64,000 bases of DNA, taken from contig UPYI01000002.1 of assembly GCA_900538555.1 (NCBI GenBank), forward strand, positions 124,001-188,000, written 5' to 3'. The position numbers were made by a program, and so were the translations under genes. The notes below the pieces were generated by a model, which saw only the letters and a program-made list of their open reading frames with translations, searched no databases and had not been told where the DNA came from. Positions 17,099-26,470 of this stretch are shown here, piece by piece; position 1 is the stretch's first letter; every line of letters starts with the position of its first letter. This DNA is from an uncultured Porphyromonadaceae bacterium. Lineage in GTDB: Bacteria; Bacteroidota; Bacteroidia; Bacteroidales; Barnesiellaceae.

Positions 17099-19864
17099 TT
17101 ATTTATGGGTGATTTTCGAGGTCCGCTTCTGCACTTCGGTCGGAGCTTCGCCGAAGTAATCGCGATAACATTTGGTAAAATAGCTCGGCGATGAGAAGCC
17201 GACGCTATACGAAATTTCCGACACCGTATCTTCGGTCGTTTTCAACAGGACATCCGCCCGTTTCAACCGCAGGATACGCAACAGTTCCACCGGAGAGAAA
17301 TTGGTCAGCGCCTTCAATTTGCGATAGAACTGAATGCGGCTCATCCCCATCCGCGATGCCAGATCCTCGACCGAAAGTTCCGAGTCGGACATCTCTTTCT
17401 CGACCAGTCCGACGAACCGCCGGTAAAATTCATTGTCCGGATCGGACGGTTTCGGTGCGGCGGCATACGGTTCAGCCGGGCGCACCGGCACGGGACGCGG
17501 GGCGGATATTTCGGACGAGAGAGCCTGCTGTATCCGTTTGCGGTTCAGTATCAATGCGTCGCAACGGGCAAGCAACAGACGCGAATCGAACGGTTTAGCC
17601 AGATAGGCATCGGCTCCGCACGCATACCCTTCGATGCGCTGTTCGTCCATCGAACAGGCGGTAAGCATCAGCACCGGAATATGCGAAGTGATCATTTCCG
17701 CTTTCAGCCGCCGGCAGGTTTCCATACCGTCGATACCCGGCATCATCACATCGCAGATAATCATATCGGGGATATACTTCGATGCCAGCTTGATTCCCTG
17801 CAAACCGTTTGCCGCCTGAATCACGGAATAGTCGTCGGCGAGCAACGAGCTCACCAACTGGCGTATATCGGCATTATCGTCGATGATCAATACCGTTTTC
17901 GATTTTTCGTTCGGCTCGGTATCACCGGCTTCCACGTCGGTCAGCTCGTCCGAAACCTGTTCTTCCGAAATGAGTTTGCCCGACTCCGACCGTTCCTCGA
18001 CATGCGTCACCGGCAGGGTGAAAGTGAACACCGTGCCCTTGCCCGGTTCGCTTTGGGCTGTAATCGCACCGCCATGCAACTCGACAAACGATTTCACCAA
18101 CGCCAGCCCGATACCCGACCCGTTGGCATGTACATGATCGGCTTGATAGAAACGTTCGAATATATTCCGCAGATTCTCTTCCGTCATGCCGGTTCCGGTA
18201 TCGGAAACCGTCACCGTGAGCCGTTCGCCGTCCGATGACAGCGCGACCCGTATCTCGCCGTTCTCCGGCGTATATTTGACGGCATTCGACAGCAGATTGA
18301 AAAAGATCCGCTCCATTTTTTCGACATCGACCGCCAACGTATAATCCCGATCGGGCTCTGTCGTCAGCGACAAGCGGATATGCCTTTTCAGCGTGACATG
18401 GCGGAACGAAGCCACCCATTCGGCAACAGCGGCAGCCAGATCCGTTTCGGTGCGGTTCAACGACAATTTGCCGTTCTCATACTTCCGGAAATCGAGTATC
18501 TGGTTGATCAGGCGCATCAATATCTTCACATTCTTGTTCGCCAGCTGCATCAACGTATGTTGCCGGTCGGTCAGATTATCGGCGGCAGCCAGCTGTTCCA
18601 CCGGGTCGGCGATCAAAGTGAGCGGCGTGCGCAGGTCGTGCGACACGTTGGTAAAAAAGACTAATTTGGATTGTGTGGCATGTTGCAGCTGTTCATACAA
18701 ATGATTCAGTTCGTCGCGCTGCTGTTCGAGTTGCCGGTTCTGTTCGTTCAGCATTTTCCGATGCCGCACGATACTCCAATAAGAGCGCAACAATATGAAT
18801 ATCAAAACCGTGAGGAGCACCAATATCACCACCACCGCATAAAGCAGGGCGGTTTGTGCCGAATATCTGTTCCAGAAATCGTCCACCTGATTTTTCAGCA
18901 GCTCCATTTTTCGCGTTTCCTCTTTCAACGATTCGTTTTGGAGCAACAATATATCGGCGTTGGAGAGATCGACCGCCGAAGATACCGGCAACAGCACATG
19001 ACGCGCGTAAGGCTCGCCTTTGAGTATCGCCATAGCCGTACGTACCAGCCGATGCCCCTCGGTAGGATATAGGAATGTGGCATCGATCACCCCGTCCGCC
19101 ACAGCCTGAATACCGATATTCGGGGCGGCATCTATACCGATTATCCGTATGTTGTCGAGTCCATGCGCCTTCGCCACTTTCGAAGCCCCTATCGCCATAC
19201 GGTCGTTATGGGCATAAATAAGATCGACTTCGGGATAAAGCGACAGCAACGAATCGGCTACCCTTACCGCATCCTCCTCATTCCAGTCGGCATATTCGCT
19301 TGCCAGCAACTTTATGCCGCCCTCTTTCGCCAGCCCCTCCACAAAGCCCTCGTGCCGTTCGCGGGCAGGTGTCGAACCTTTCAATCCGTAAATCTCGATC
19401 GCCTTGCTGCCTGCCCCGACCATCTGCCGGGCATAATGCGCAGCCGAAATCCCCAAGCCCACATTGTCTACACCCTGATACGCCGTATAGGTATCGCCAT
19501 TGATATTCCGGTCGAATACCAATACGGGAATACCCCGTTCGTAAACCTCCTTTACAATAGGAGTGATGGCTTCCGCCTCGTTGGGAGCGACGATCACGAT
19601 ATCGAACCCGTTGTCGGCAAAGTAACGTATATCGGCTATCTGTCGCGCATTGTCGTCGTCGGCAGAGCGGATCTCGACCGAAATGTCGTCATGAAACATC
19701 GCCTCGCGCAAAATCTCGTCGTTCATCTTCTCACGCCAGTCGTCCGACGAACATTGCGACACACCGATACGATACGATTTTTCCTCCTTACAAGCCGACA
19801 GGAGCAGGGCTGTCAAAAGCCATACCGCTATATATACCCCGATTTTCCGCAATTCAACAAGCAT
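17099..19864 (-). CDS. Hybrid two-component system sensor/regulator with periplasmic sugar-binding sensor (fructose type)
   Basis: 921 aa. Signal/lipobox-like N-terminus (LLLSACKEE), then a LacI/RbsB-type periplasmic binding domain (about 30-300, FDRNINGDTYTAYQGVDN, YAHNDRMAIG). A membrane helix follows (338-360), then HisKA with His409 (FFTNVSHDLRTP), HATPase (NLLSNAVKYTPENG, SDTGTGM, GSGIGLAL), a receiver with Asp705 (IICDVMMPG), and an AraC HTH (about 815-921). The binding-protein sensor, in place of the usual beta-propeller, is the architecture of the B. theta fructose sensor BT1754. It lies between the two arms of the fructan locus and probably activates both on binding free fructose. 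It is transcribed from its own promoter at 19958-19990. Confidence 0.93.
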   Translation of the reverse strand: MLVELRKIGVYIAVWLLTALLLSACKEEKSYRIGVSQCSSDDWREKMNDEILREAMFHDDISVEIRSADDDNARQIADIRYFADNGFDIVIVAPNEAEAITPIVKEVYERGIPVLVFDRNINGDTYTAYQGVDNVGLGISAAHYARQMVGAGSKAIEIYGLKGSTPARERHEGFVEGLAKEGGIKLLASEYADWNEEDAVRVADSLLSLYPEVDLIYAHNDRMAIGASKVAKAHGLDNIRIIGIDAAPNIGIQAVADGVIDATFLYPTEGHRLVRTAMAILKGEPYARHVLLPVSSAVDLSNADILLLQNESLKEETRKMELLKNQVDDFWNRYSAQTALLYAVVVILVLLTVLIFILLRSYWSIVRHRKMLNEQNRQLEQQRDELNHLYEQLQHATQSKLVFFTNVSHDLRTPLTLIADPVEQLAAADNLTDRQHTLMQLANKNVKILMRLINQILDFRKYENGKLSLNRTETDLAAAVAEWVASFRHVTLKRHIRLSLTTEPDRDYTLAVDVEKMERIFFNLLSNAVKYTPENGEIRVALSSDGERLTVTVSDTGTGMTEENLRNIFERFYQADHVHANGSGIGLALVKSFVELHGGAITAQSEPGKGTVFTFTLPVTHVEERSESGKLISEEQVSDELTDVEAGDTEPNEKSKTVLIIDDNADIRQLVSSLLADDYSVIQAANGLQGIKLASKYIPDMIICDVMMPGIDGMETCRRLKAEMITSHIPVLMLTACSMDEQRIEGYACGADAYLAKPFDSRLLLARCDALILNRKRIQQALSSEISAPRPVPVRPAEPYAAAPKPSDPDNEFYRRFVGLVEKEMSDSELSVEDLASRMGMSRIQFYRKLKALTNFSPVELLRILRLKRADVLLKTTEDTVSEISYSVGFSSPSYFTKCYRDYFGEAPTEVQKRTSKITHK

Positions 19865-19957
19865 ACTCGTGTACGATTCTATGGTTCATGGTCTCCGTAA
19901 ATCCGGAACAAACCTCATTTATTTAATATTTAAGGTCTTCTATCCTCGCGTATAGCA

Positions 19958-19990
19958 CAAAGATACGGATAAGCCGAGCGCAAACGCAAA
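19958..19990 (-). promoter_or_regulatory. Promoter of the hybrid sensor gene
   Basis: On the minus strand a -33 TTTG (19990-19987) and a -7 TATCTTTG (19965-19958) are separated by 21 bp. Both boxes fit the Bacteroidetes consensus, unlike the two arm promoters, which lack a -33. This suggests basal expression of the sensor. Confidence 0.65.
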
Positions 19991-20079
19991 TTTATTTGCA
20001 AGTTTGCTGAGACGGAGTATCTAAGACGTAGTCAAAGATAATGAATTTTTATAATTCCCGTACGCACCTTGCCGCAGCC

Positions 20080-20120
20080 ATGTAACATAGATGGTATCTT
20101 ATGAACTATTTTTTATAGCC
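20080..20120 (+). promoter_or_regulatory. Candidate operator upstream of the GH32-transporter-fructokinase operon
   Basis: Begins with ATGTAACA (20080-20087) and ends with ATAGCC (20115-20120). It aligns without gaps with the minus-strand block 16958-16918 in front of the fructan SusC gene. The end of ATGTAACA is 51 bp from the -7 box at 20139, the same as in the SusC promoter. Inferred binding site of the AraC domain of the sensor at 17099-19864. Confidence 0.6.
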
Positions 20121-20138
20121 CGATCCGTTCCTTTCCGT

Positions 20139-20146
20139 TAATTTTG
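20139..20146 (+). promoter_or_regulatory. -7 box of the GH32-transporter-fructokinase operon
   Basis: TAATTTTG matches TAnnTTTG; predicted transcript start near 20153 and a leader of about 28 nt. No TTG occurs at the -33 position, consistent with activator control. Confidence 0.6.
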
Positions 20147-20180
20147 CATTCGAACAACCAAGAAAACACATTTGTTATTT

Positions 20181-22019
20181 ATGATTGGAATAAAAAAATT
20201 ACAGTTAGCCTTAGCCATGAGTCTTCTTCTTGCAACAGGAAGCTATGCGGAAAACCCTTCCGGATTCCGGCTGAATTTCACCAAAGAAAACAATTGTCTC
20301 GTACAAGTCACCGAGCCGAAAAAATTGTTGTTGCTCCCCATCGAAGAATCCATGCCCGAAGCCACCGTGCAGGTGCTTGCCAACGGGAGAACGGAGCAAA
20401 CCATTTATGTACGGCTGGCGATAAACCATATCGACTATTTCGTGCCGTTCGATCTGACACCGTACGACGGACAACAGGTCACATTAGATATACGCACCCA
20501 AAACAACGGTTCCCACTCGCGTAATATAAAGGATGAAATCTGTTGGAAAGAAATCGCACTCAGCGATACGTTCGACACCTCCAACCGCGAACCATACCGC
20601 CCGCTGTACCACCATACACCGCTCTACGGCTGGATGAACGACCCGAACGGCATGTTTTACAAAGACGGCAAATGGCATCTTTACTACCAATACAATCCCT
20701 ACGGGTCGTTGTGGCAAAACATGCACTGGGGGCACTCCGTCAGCGAAGACCTCGTGCATTGGGAACATTGTCCGCTGGCTATCGCACCCAACGGATTCGG
20801 TTCGGTATTCAGCGGCAGCGCAGTAGTCGATAAAGCCAATACTGCCGGATTCGGCAAAGATGCGGTCATTGCACTCTACACGTCCGCCGGATTCTGCCAG
20901 ATCCAAAGCCTCGCATGGAGCGACGACGACGGGACACGGTTCAATATATACGAAGGAAATCCCGTGATCGCCTACGAACGCGAAAGCCGCGACCCCAATA
21001 TGTTCTGGGATGAGAAAAGCGGCAAATGGGTACTGATCCTCGCCAGTGCGCTGGATCATGAAATGCTGCTCTTCTCTTCGACCGACCTCAAAGAGTGGAA
21101 CTTGGAAAGCCATTTCGGACAAGGGTTCGGCAGTCAGGACGGCGTATGGGAATGCCCCGACCTGATGGAACTGCCCGTCAGAGGAACCGACCGCAAAAAA
21201 TGGGTACTGGTCTGCAATATCAACCCCGGCGGCCCGTTCGGAGGTAGCGGCACACAATATTTCGTAGGCAATTTCGACGGCAAACAATTCAAATGCGACA
21301 CGAAACCCGAAGTCACGAAATGGATGGACTACGGGAAAGACCACTATGCAACCGTATCGTGGAGCAATGCCCCCGACAACCGGCACACGGTAATCGCATG
21401 GATGAGCAACTGGCAATATGCCAACGATGTGCCCACCCGCCAGTTCCGCAGTGCAAACTCCCTGCCCCGCGAACTCGAACTGTTCCGCGCCCCCGACGGA
21501 GAACTTTATCTCGCCGTCACCCCCTCGCCCGAAGTCGAAAGCCTGCGCGATACGCCTGCATCCTACAAAGCGACGAACATTTCAGCAGGACCGGGACGCA
21601 ACTTCAAACTGCCCGCCGGGAACGACGGCATCTGCGAAATCGTACTGGATTTGGATGCCCGCAAGGCGAAACAGATAAACATCGTACTCTCGAACGACAA
21701 AGGCGAGAAGGTGACCATGACCTACCGCACCGATGCGCAAACTTTCTCGATGGACCGCAACGCAAGCGGCAAAACCGATTTCAGCAGCGCATTCCCTGCC
21801 GTCACCACCGCGCCCCTGCACAACCGCACCGGGAAATATACCCTGCGCCTGTTCATCGACCGCAGCAGCATTGAGGCATTCGACGGAGAGGGACGCTTCG
21901 CCATGACCAACCTCGTGTTTCCCTCGTCGCCCTATACCGACCTGACCATCTCTGCCGACGGCAAACCGGCACGTATGAAATCTTTGAAAATTTATCCGCT
22001 TAACCCTAATAAAAAATAA
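20181..22019 (+). CDS. GH32 exo-fructosidase (levanase/inulinase/invertase) with N-terminal DUF4980-like domain
   Basis: 612 aa from the ATG at 20181; a TTG 9 bp upstream is a less likely start. Signal peptide (about 1-23, ATGSYAEN), an N-terminal beta domain (about 25-125, DUF4980-like), then the GH32 propeller with GWMNDPNG (nucleophile Asp154), ESRDPNMFW and WECPDLMEL (acid/base Glu), and a C-terminal beta-sandwich with IDRSSIEAFDGEGR. No lipobox is seen, so a periplasmic location is likely. First gene of the operon with the importer and fructokinase; it should release fructose from fructo-oligosaccharides that SusC brings in. Confidence 0.94.
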   Translation: MIGIKKLQLALAMSLLLATGSYAENPSGFRLNFTKENNCLVQVTEPKKLLLLPIEESMPEATVQVLANGRTEQTIYVRLAINHIDYFVPFDLTPYDGQQVTLDIRTQNNGSHSRNIKDEICWKEIALSDTFDTSNREPYRPLYHHTPLYGWMNDPNGMFYKDGKWHLYYQYNPYGSLWQNMHWGHSVSEDLVHWEHCPLAIAPNGFGSVFSGSAVVDKANTAGFGKDAVIALYTSAGFCQIQSLAWSDDDGTRFNIYEGNPVIAYERESRDPNMFWDEKSGKWVLILASALDHEMLLFSSTDLKEWNLESHFGQGFGSQDGVWECPDLMELPVRGTDRKKWVLVCNINPGGPFGGSGTQYFVGNFDGKQFKCDTKPEVTKWMDYGKDHYATVSWSNAPDNRHTVIAWMSNWQYANDVPTRQFRSANSLPRELELFRAPDGELYLAVTPSPEVESLRDTPASYKATNISAGPGRNFKLPAGNDGICEIVLDLDARKAKQINIVLSNDKGEKVTMTYRTDAQTFSMDRNASGKTDFSSAFPAVTTAPLHNRTGKYTLRLFIDRSSIEAFDGEGRFAMTNLVFPSSPYTDLTISADGKPARMKSLKIYPLNPNKK

Positions 22020-22024
22020 TCGCA

Positions 22025-23221
22025 ATGAATAGCAATAACACACCTGCCACCGGAAACCGGAACTTCATGATCCGGATGATACCGGTCATGCTCTGTTTCT
22101 TCGCCATGGGATTTGTCGATCTGGTCGGCATCGCCTCGAACTATGTGAAAGCCGACTTGGGCTTGACCGACTCGCAAGCCAACATTTTCCCGTCATTAGT
22201 ATTCTTCTGGTTTCTGATCTTCTCGATCCCGACCGGTCTGCTCATGAACCGGATCGGACGCAAGAAAACCGTCATACTCAGCCTTGTCATCACGTTATTC
22301 TCGTTGATATTGCCGCTTTTCGGCGACAGTTTCGGCATGATGCTGGTCGCCTTCTCGCTGCTGGGTATCGGTAACGCCCTGATGCAAACTTCACTCAACC
22401 CGTTAGTAAGCAACCTGATCAAAGGCGACAAACTGGCAAGTACGCTCACGTTCGGACAGTTCGTGAAAGCGATTGCCTCGTTCCTCGCGCCCTACCTCGC
22501 CATGTGGGGAGCTATCGCCGCCCTGCCTACATTCGGATTGGGTTGGAGGGTATTGTTCCCTATCTACGCCATTGTCTCGATATTGGCGATCGCCCTGTTG
22601 GGAGCTACACCGATCGAAGAAGAAAAACCCGACCAGGCATCCGGATTCAAAGCCTGCCTCGCACTGTTGGGCAAACCGTTCATCCTCCTCTCTTTCTTAG
22701 GAATCATGTGCCATGTCGGCATCGACGTGGGTACAAATACGACCGCTCCTAAAATCCTGATCGACCGGCTCGGCATGACCATCGACGACGCGGCATTCGC
22801 CACCAGCCTCTACTTCATCTTCCGTACCGCCGGATGCCTGATCGGCTCGTACGCATTGAGCCGCCTGTCGTCCCGCTTCTTCTTTACCGTAAGCGTTGCC
22901 GCCATGCTGATTGCCATGATCGGGCTGTTCTTCGCCAACGTCCCTTATGCGATCTATACCTGCATCGCGCTGATCGGATTCGGCAACTCCAATATATTCC
23001 CGATCATCTTCGCACAGGCACTCACCCGGCTTCCCGAAAAGAAAAACGAAGTTTCCGGTCTGATGATCATGGGCCTCTTCGGCGGCACGATCTTCCCGTT
23101 GGCAATGGGCTTTGCCAGCGACTTTGTCGGCAGCCAAAGCGGCGCCGTAGCCGTCATGCTGATCGGCGTATTATACCTGACTTTCTACATCACCAAAATC
23201 AATAATCATCATGAAAAATAA
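22025..23221 (+). CDS. MFS-family inner-membrane sugar (fructose) importer
   Basis: 398 aa with about 12 hydrophobic segments. The A-motif-like loop MNRIGRKKT between helices 2 and 3 is typical of the major facilitator superfamily. It begins 5 bp after the GH32 stop and overlaps the fructokinase start by 11 bp, so the three genes are translationally linked. Its place matches the monosaccharide importer (BT1758) of the B. theta levan locus. Fructose as substrate is inferred from the flanking GH32 and kinase. Confidence 0.9.
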   Translation: MNSNNTPATGNRNFMIRMIPVMLCFFAMGFVDLVGIASNYVKADLGLTDSQANIFPSLVFFWFLIFSIPTGLLMNRIGRKKTVILSLVITLFSLILPLFGDSFGMMLVAFSLLGIGNALMQTSLNPLVSNLIKGDKLASTLTFGQFVKAIASFLAPYLAMWGAIAALPTFGLGWRVLFPIYAIVSILAIALLGATPIEEEKPDQASGFKACLALLGKPFILLSFLGIMCHVGIDVGTNTTAPKILIDRLGMTIDDAAFATSLYFIFRTAGCLIGSYALSRLSSRFFFTVSVAAMLIAMIGLFFANVPYAIYTCIALIGFGNSNIFPIIFAQALTRLPEKKNEVSGLMIMGLFGGTIFPLAMGFASDFVGSQSGAVAVMLIGVLYLTFYITKINNHHEK

Positions 23222-24089
23222 CTTAGTCGTAGGTATGGGCGAAGCTCTTTGGGACGTTCTTCCCGAAGGGAAAAAAATAGGCGGCGCACCTGCCAACTTC
23301 GCATACCACGTTTCCCAATTCGGAATAGACAGCTATGTTGTCAGCGCAATCGGAGACGATAAATTAGGTGCCGAAATACTTCAAAATTTCAGAGAAAAGA
23401 AATTGAACTGCCTCATCGAAACCGTGCCCTATCCCACCGGAACGGTACAGGTGGAGATCGACCAAGCCGGCGTACCTCAATACGAAATCAAAGAGAATGT
23501 GGCATGGGACAATATACCCTATACGCCCGAACTCGAAGCATTGGCAAAACAGACCCGTGCCGTATGTTTCGGTTCGCTCGCACAGCGGAACGTCGTATCG
23601 CGCAATACCATTTCCCGTTTCCTCGACGCCATGCCCAAAGACGACACGTTGGTCGTTTTCGATGTCAATCTGCGGCAGGGGTTCTACAACAAAGAGATAC
23701 TCTGCGAGTCGATGCAACGGTGCAATATCCTTAAAATCAACGATGAGGAACTGGTTACCGTCAGCCGCATGTTCGGGTATCCCGGCATCGACCTGCAAGA
23801 CAAATGCTGGATTCTGCTCGGGAAATACAATCTGAAAATGCTGATCCTTACCTGCGGAGTAAACGGCAGCTACGTCTTTACCCCCGGCAACGTCTCGTTT
23901 GTGGAAACGCCCAAAGTGGAAGTAGCCGACACGGTAGGCGCAGGCGACTCCTTCACCGCCACATTCATCTCGTCGATACTCAAAGGGAAAAGTGTTACCG
24001 AAGCGCACCGCGCCGCCGTAGAAGTTTCGGCTTATGTCTGCACACAAGCCGGTGCGATGCCGGTGTTGCCGAAGAAATATACCGAATAG
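23211..24089 (+). CDS. PfkB-family fructokinase
   Basis: 292 aa. PfkB/ribokinase fold with the N-terminal GGAPANFAYH substrate motif (residues 24-33) and the C-terminal signature ADTVGAGDSFTA, whose Asp246 is the catalytic base. The length is normal for the family. It overlaps the importer gene by 11 bp and closes the operon; a hairpin follows at 24118-24161. It should phosphorylate imported fructose to fructose 6-phosphate. A different ketose or hexose is possible, but context favours fructose. Confidence 0.93.
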   Translation: MKNNLVVGMGEALWDVLPEGKKIGGAPANFAYHVSQFGIDSYVVSAIGDDKLGAEILQNFREKKLNCLIETVPYPTGTVQVEIDQAGVPQYEIKENVAWDNIPYTPELEALAKQTRAVCFGSLAQRNVVSRNTISRFLDAMPKDDTLVVFDVNLRQGFYNKEILCESMQRCNILKINDEELVTVSRMFGYPGIDLQDKCWILLGKYNLKMLILTCGVNGSYVFTPGNVSFVETPKVEVADTVGAGDSFTATFISSILKGKSVTEAHRAAVEVSAYVCTQAGAMPVLPKKYTE

Positions 24090-24117
24090 GAATATCAGGC
24101 ACAACGCCATTACATAA

Positions 24118-24161
24118 AAACGGGGTTGTACCGAAATTCTCATTTCGACACAACCCCGTTT
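24118..24161. terminator. Bidirectional hairpin terminator between fructokinase and subtilase genes; repeated at 49519
   Basis: Outer 11-bp stem AACGGGGTTGT/ACAACCCCGTT and an inner stem CGAAAT/ATTTCG with loop TCTC. The minus-strand copy ends in a run of T (24120-24116), so it can serve the gene at 24332. The minus-strand left arm and inner stem recur at 49559-49519. Confidence 0.65.
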
Positions 24162-24283
24162 CGATGCGTTAGAATGTCTGAGATGCAAGGCGCCGAGGAT
24201 GAGGACGACAGGAGTTTACTGACGTAAACGACTTAGTCCGAATTCCGATGGCAACGCAGCAGATTGGACATTATGACACATCG
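24162..24283. repeat. 122-nt imperfect palindromic intergenic element
   Basis: It starts directly after the hairpin terminator. Nested outer pairs CGATG (24162-24166)/CATCG (24279-24283) and AATGTC (24173-24178)/GACATT (24267-24272) flank a central perfect hairpin GTTTAC-tgac-GTAAAC (24214-24229). The two ~55-nt halves are only partly complementary between these stems. It has no ORF. It could be a dispersed extragenic palindrome, a MITE-like remnant or a structured RNA. Confidence 0.5.
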
Positions 24284-24331
24284 TCGTTTTTATATCCGAA
24301 GGAAATACCTCCCTTACTCGTTCCCGTTTTT

Positions 24332-26446
24332 TCAGAACCGCACTGCGACTTTCTCGCTTTGCTGCCCGATACGCAGAATATAAATGCCGGCAGACAAACC
24401 CAATGCATCCCAGCCGAGCAGTTCTCCGTCGGCGACAGAAGGCAAAGTGCGGTCGGACAACATCCGCCCGTCTACGGCATAAACGGTAATGCGCACCGGT
24501 TCGGCAGATGCGACCAGACAAACGCCGTTACCGGTTATCCGATACGGCTTATCCGATACGGTACGGTCGATGCCGGTCAACTCCAACGCTCTTTGCACTC
24601 CGGCAAGCGCGTCGATTTTGCCATAGCCGTAGGCACTGTTGGGACAAACACCGGTAAAATCGTCCTGCACCGATGTCTGGCGCAAAATCGTACGGATCAG
24701 TTCGGGTGTCATATACCGGTTCGCTTCCAGCCACGTAGCGATCACGCCCGCCACGAAAGGCGCAGCCTGCGATGTTCCGGTCATTTGTCCCCAGAAATAA
24801 TCCTTATCCTCGAAGCGCGTAGAAGCGATCGTATTGGTACTGGTCGCCTTGTAATAGCTCGAATACGACGAAACGGCACTCATGATCATTCCGCCCGGCG
24901 CCACCACTTCGGGTTTCACCCGGACTTCGGGTAATGGTCCCCAGCTGGATGTATAGTTTATCTTGCCTATCGGGTAGTCGAGCAACATCGACTGACGTAC
25001 TCCGGAATAGTTCGTCCACACATTGCGGGTGGTATAATTCCCGACCGAAATCGTGCGCCGTCCCGTTCCGCCCAATTCGCCGAACGAATAGTTCACATCG
25101 TAATTGAAATACCCGCTCTTGCCTCCGTCGGTGAATTGACCGCTGTTACGGTCGGTCCACAAATCGACGTGCTGCGCCGTTCCGGAAGCCCCGATACGAA
25201 TATCGTAGCCTTTCAGATAAATGTTGTTGAATGCGATACGGAACACCCGTCTGCCATTTTCCCAGACTTCGGTATATACCGCCACTTCGGCATCTTCCCG
25301 GTGGTTCATGTCGGTCGATACCGGGAATTTACTATCGGTATCGGTCACCGAACAACTCCATACGGCTTCGCCTGCCGAGTCGATAAAATCGACCGAAAGC
25401 ACGAAAGAATCATTCTCTCCCCACATCTCTACCGTCTTGGTATCCAATCCGGAAGGAGAGAAAAGAGTATATGCCGGCGACGCACCGTCGAGTTCGAGCG
25501 AAGCATGCGTACGGTTACGCCCCTCGTTGCCGATCGAGCCGACAAGAATACGGCCTTCGCCCACCATGCTTTCAACGGCTTTGTCGAACAGCGAAGTTCC
25601 GTCGTGAGGTCCGTACGGAACGTTCAGACTGATATTCACCACCGCCGGTTTCCCTTCTGTTTCGGCATAATCGAACACATAACGGATTCCGTCGAGGATA
25701 TCGGCATCTTCCAATGTAGAACCCACCATGACCAGATCGGCATCGTAAGCCACCCCGTAATAGGGATTCCGATCGACCTGTTCGGTGGCGGAAGTCTGCA
25801 CGGCTCCGAAATATCCGCCGCCGGCAATACCGGCTACATGCGTCCCGTGGGTCTGTTCCTCGTTATCGGTACCGGCAGCCAATATATCCGCCGCCGTCTC
25901 CAATTTCCGGTCGCCCACCTGATCCCAAAACCGGACGACACGCAACGTCGCTCCGTCTGCGGTACGGAATGCGGGATGAGCCACATCGAAACCGGAGTCG
26001 ATAAATCCCAGCACCACACCTTTTCCGGTGTAAGGCGAAGGCAAACCGTCGCCTGCCTGCACGCCCGTCGTCTGCGTATCGGCACGCGCCATATCCAACG
26101 ACGGCGATGCCGTCCGGGACAATTCGACCCGTATCACCTCGGGAAGCGACAGCAGGGCGGACAATCCGTCACGGCCGGTACGTACGGTATAGAAACCTTC
26201 TCCGATCGGGGTATAGTCGGCAATACCGCAGGCAGCCCACTGTTCTTCTCCCAATGGAGCGGAACACCGTACCACCAATTTCAATGTCGCATCTTCTCCG
26301 CGCACCTTCCGCAACGATTCCGTCCGGTATATCCGGTCGATCCCCTGTCGGGTGGCAACCGAAAGTTTCGCCGCTCCGGATATCGCCGCTTCGCCGCAGA
26401 AAGAGAAGAAACAGCACAATACCCCGATCAAAAAGGATTTTTTCAT
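24332..26446 (-). CDS. Secreted S8 subtilisin-like serine protease with C-terminal sorting-like tail
   Basis: 704 aa from the ATG at 26446 (MKKSFLIGVLCCFFSFCGEA, signal peptide); the frame extends five codons upstream. The catalytic triad is visible: Asp in VLGFIDSGFD (about 150), His in THGTHVAGIAGG (about 200) and Ser in GTSQAAPFVAG (about 555), with a long insertion (about 310-490) between His and Ser. The last ~75 residues (ITVYAVDGRMLSDRT...LSAGIYILRIG) form a type A sorting-domain-like beta tail. It follows the 26471-27481 gene by 24 bp on the same strand and is probably co-transcribed. The target is unknown. Confidence 0.92.
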   Translation of the reverse strand: MKKSFLIGVLCCFFSFCGEAAISGAAKLSVATRQGIDRIYRTESLRKVRGEDATLKLVVRCSAPLGEEQWAACGIADYTPIGEGFYTVRTGRDGLSALLSLPEVIRVELSRTASPSLDMARADTQTTGVQAGDGLPSPYTGKGVVLGFIDSGFDVAHPAFRTADGATLRVVRFWDQVGDRKLETAADILAAGTDNEEQTHGTHVAGIAGGGYFGAVQTSATEQVDRNPYYGVAYDADLVMVGSTLEDADILDGIRYVFDYAETEGKPAVVNISLNVPYGPHDGTSLFDKAVESMVGEGRILVGSIGNEGRNRTHASLELDGASPAYTLFSPSGLDTKTVEMWGENDSFVLSVDFIDSAGEAVWSCSVTDTDSKFPVSTDMNHREDAEVAVYTEVWENGRRVFRIAFNNIYLKGYDIRIGASGTAQHVDLWTDRNSGQFTDGGKSGYFNYDVNYSFGELGGTGRRTISVGNYTTRNVWTNYSGVRQSMLLDYPIGKINYTSSWGPLPEVRVKPEVVAPGGMIMSAVSSYSSYYKATSTNTIASTRFEDKDYFWGQMTGTSQAAPFVAGVIATWLEANRYMTPELIRTILRQTSVQDDFTGVCPNSAYGYGKIDALAGVQRALELTGIDRTVSDKPYRITGNGVCLVASAEPVRITVYAVDGRMLSDRTLPSVADGELLGWDALGLSAGIYILRIGQQSEKVAVRF

Positions 26447-26470
26447 AGACAAAACAAGCATTTAACCGAT

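Larger units (their letters stand above)
19865..20180. other. Divergent control region of the fructan locus
   Basis: 316 bp without a gene between the sensor (minus) and the GH32 gene (plus). It holds the constitutive-looking sensor promoter (19958-19990), the candidate operator (20080-20120) and the -7 box of the GH32 operon (20139-20146). The rest, about 19991-20079, shows no structure I can assign. Confidence 0.6.

Noticed and set aside
24162..24283. tRNA or riboswitch
   Set aside because: The element is structured but has no cloverleaf, anticodon arm or known riboswitch core that I can recognise.
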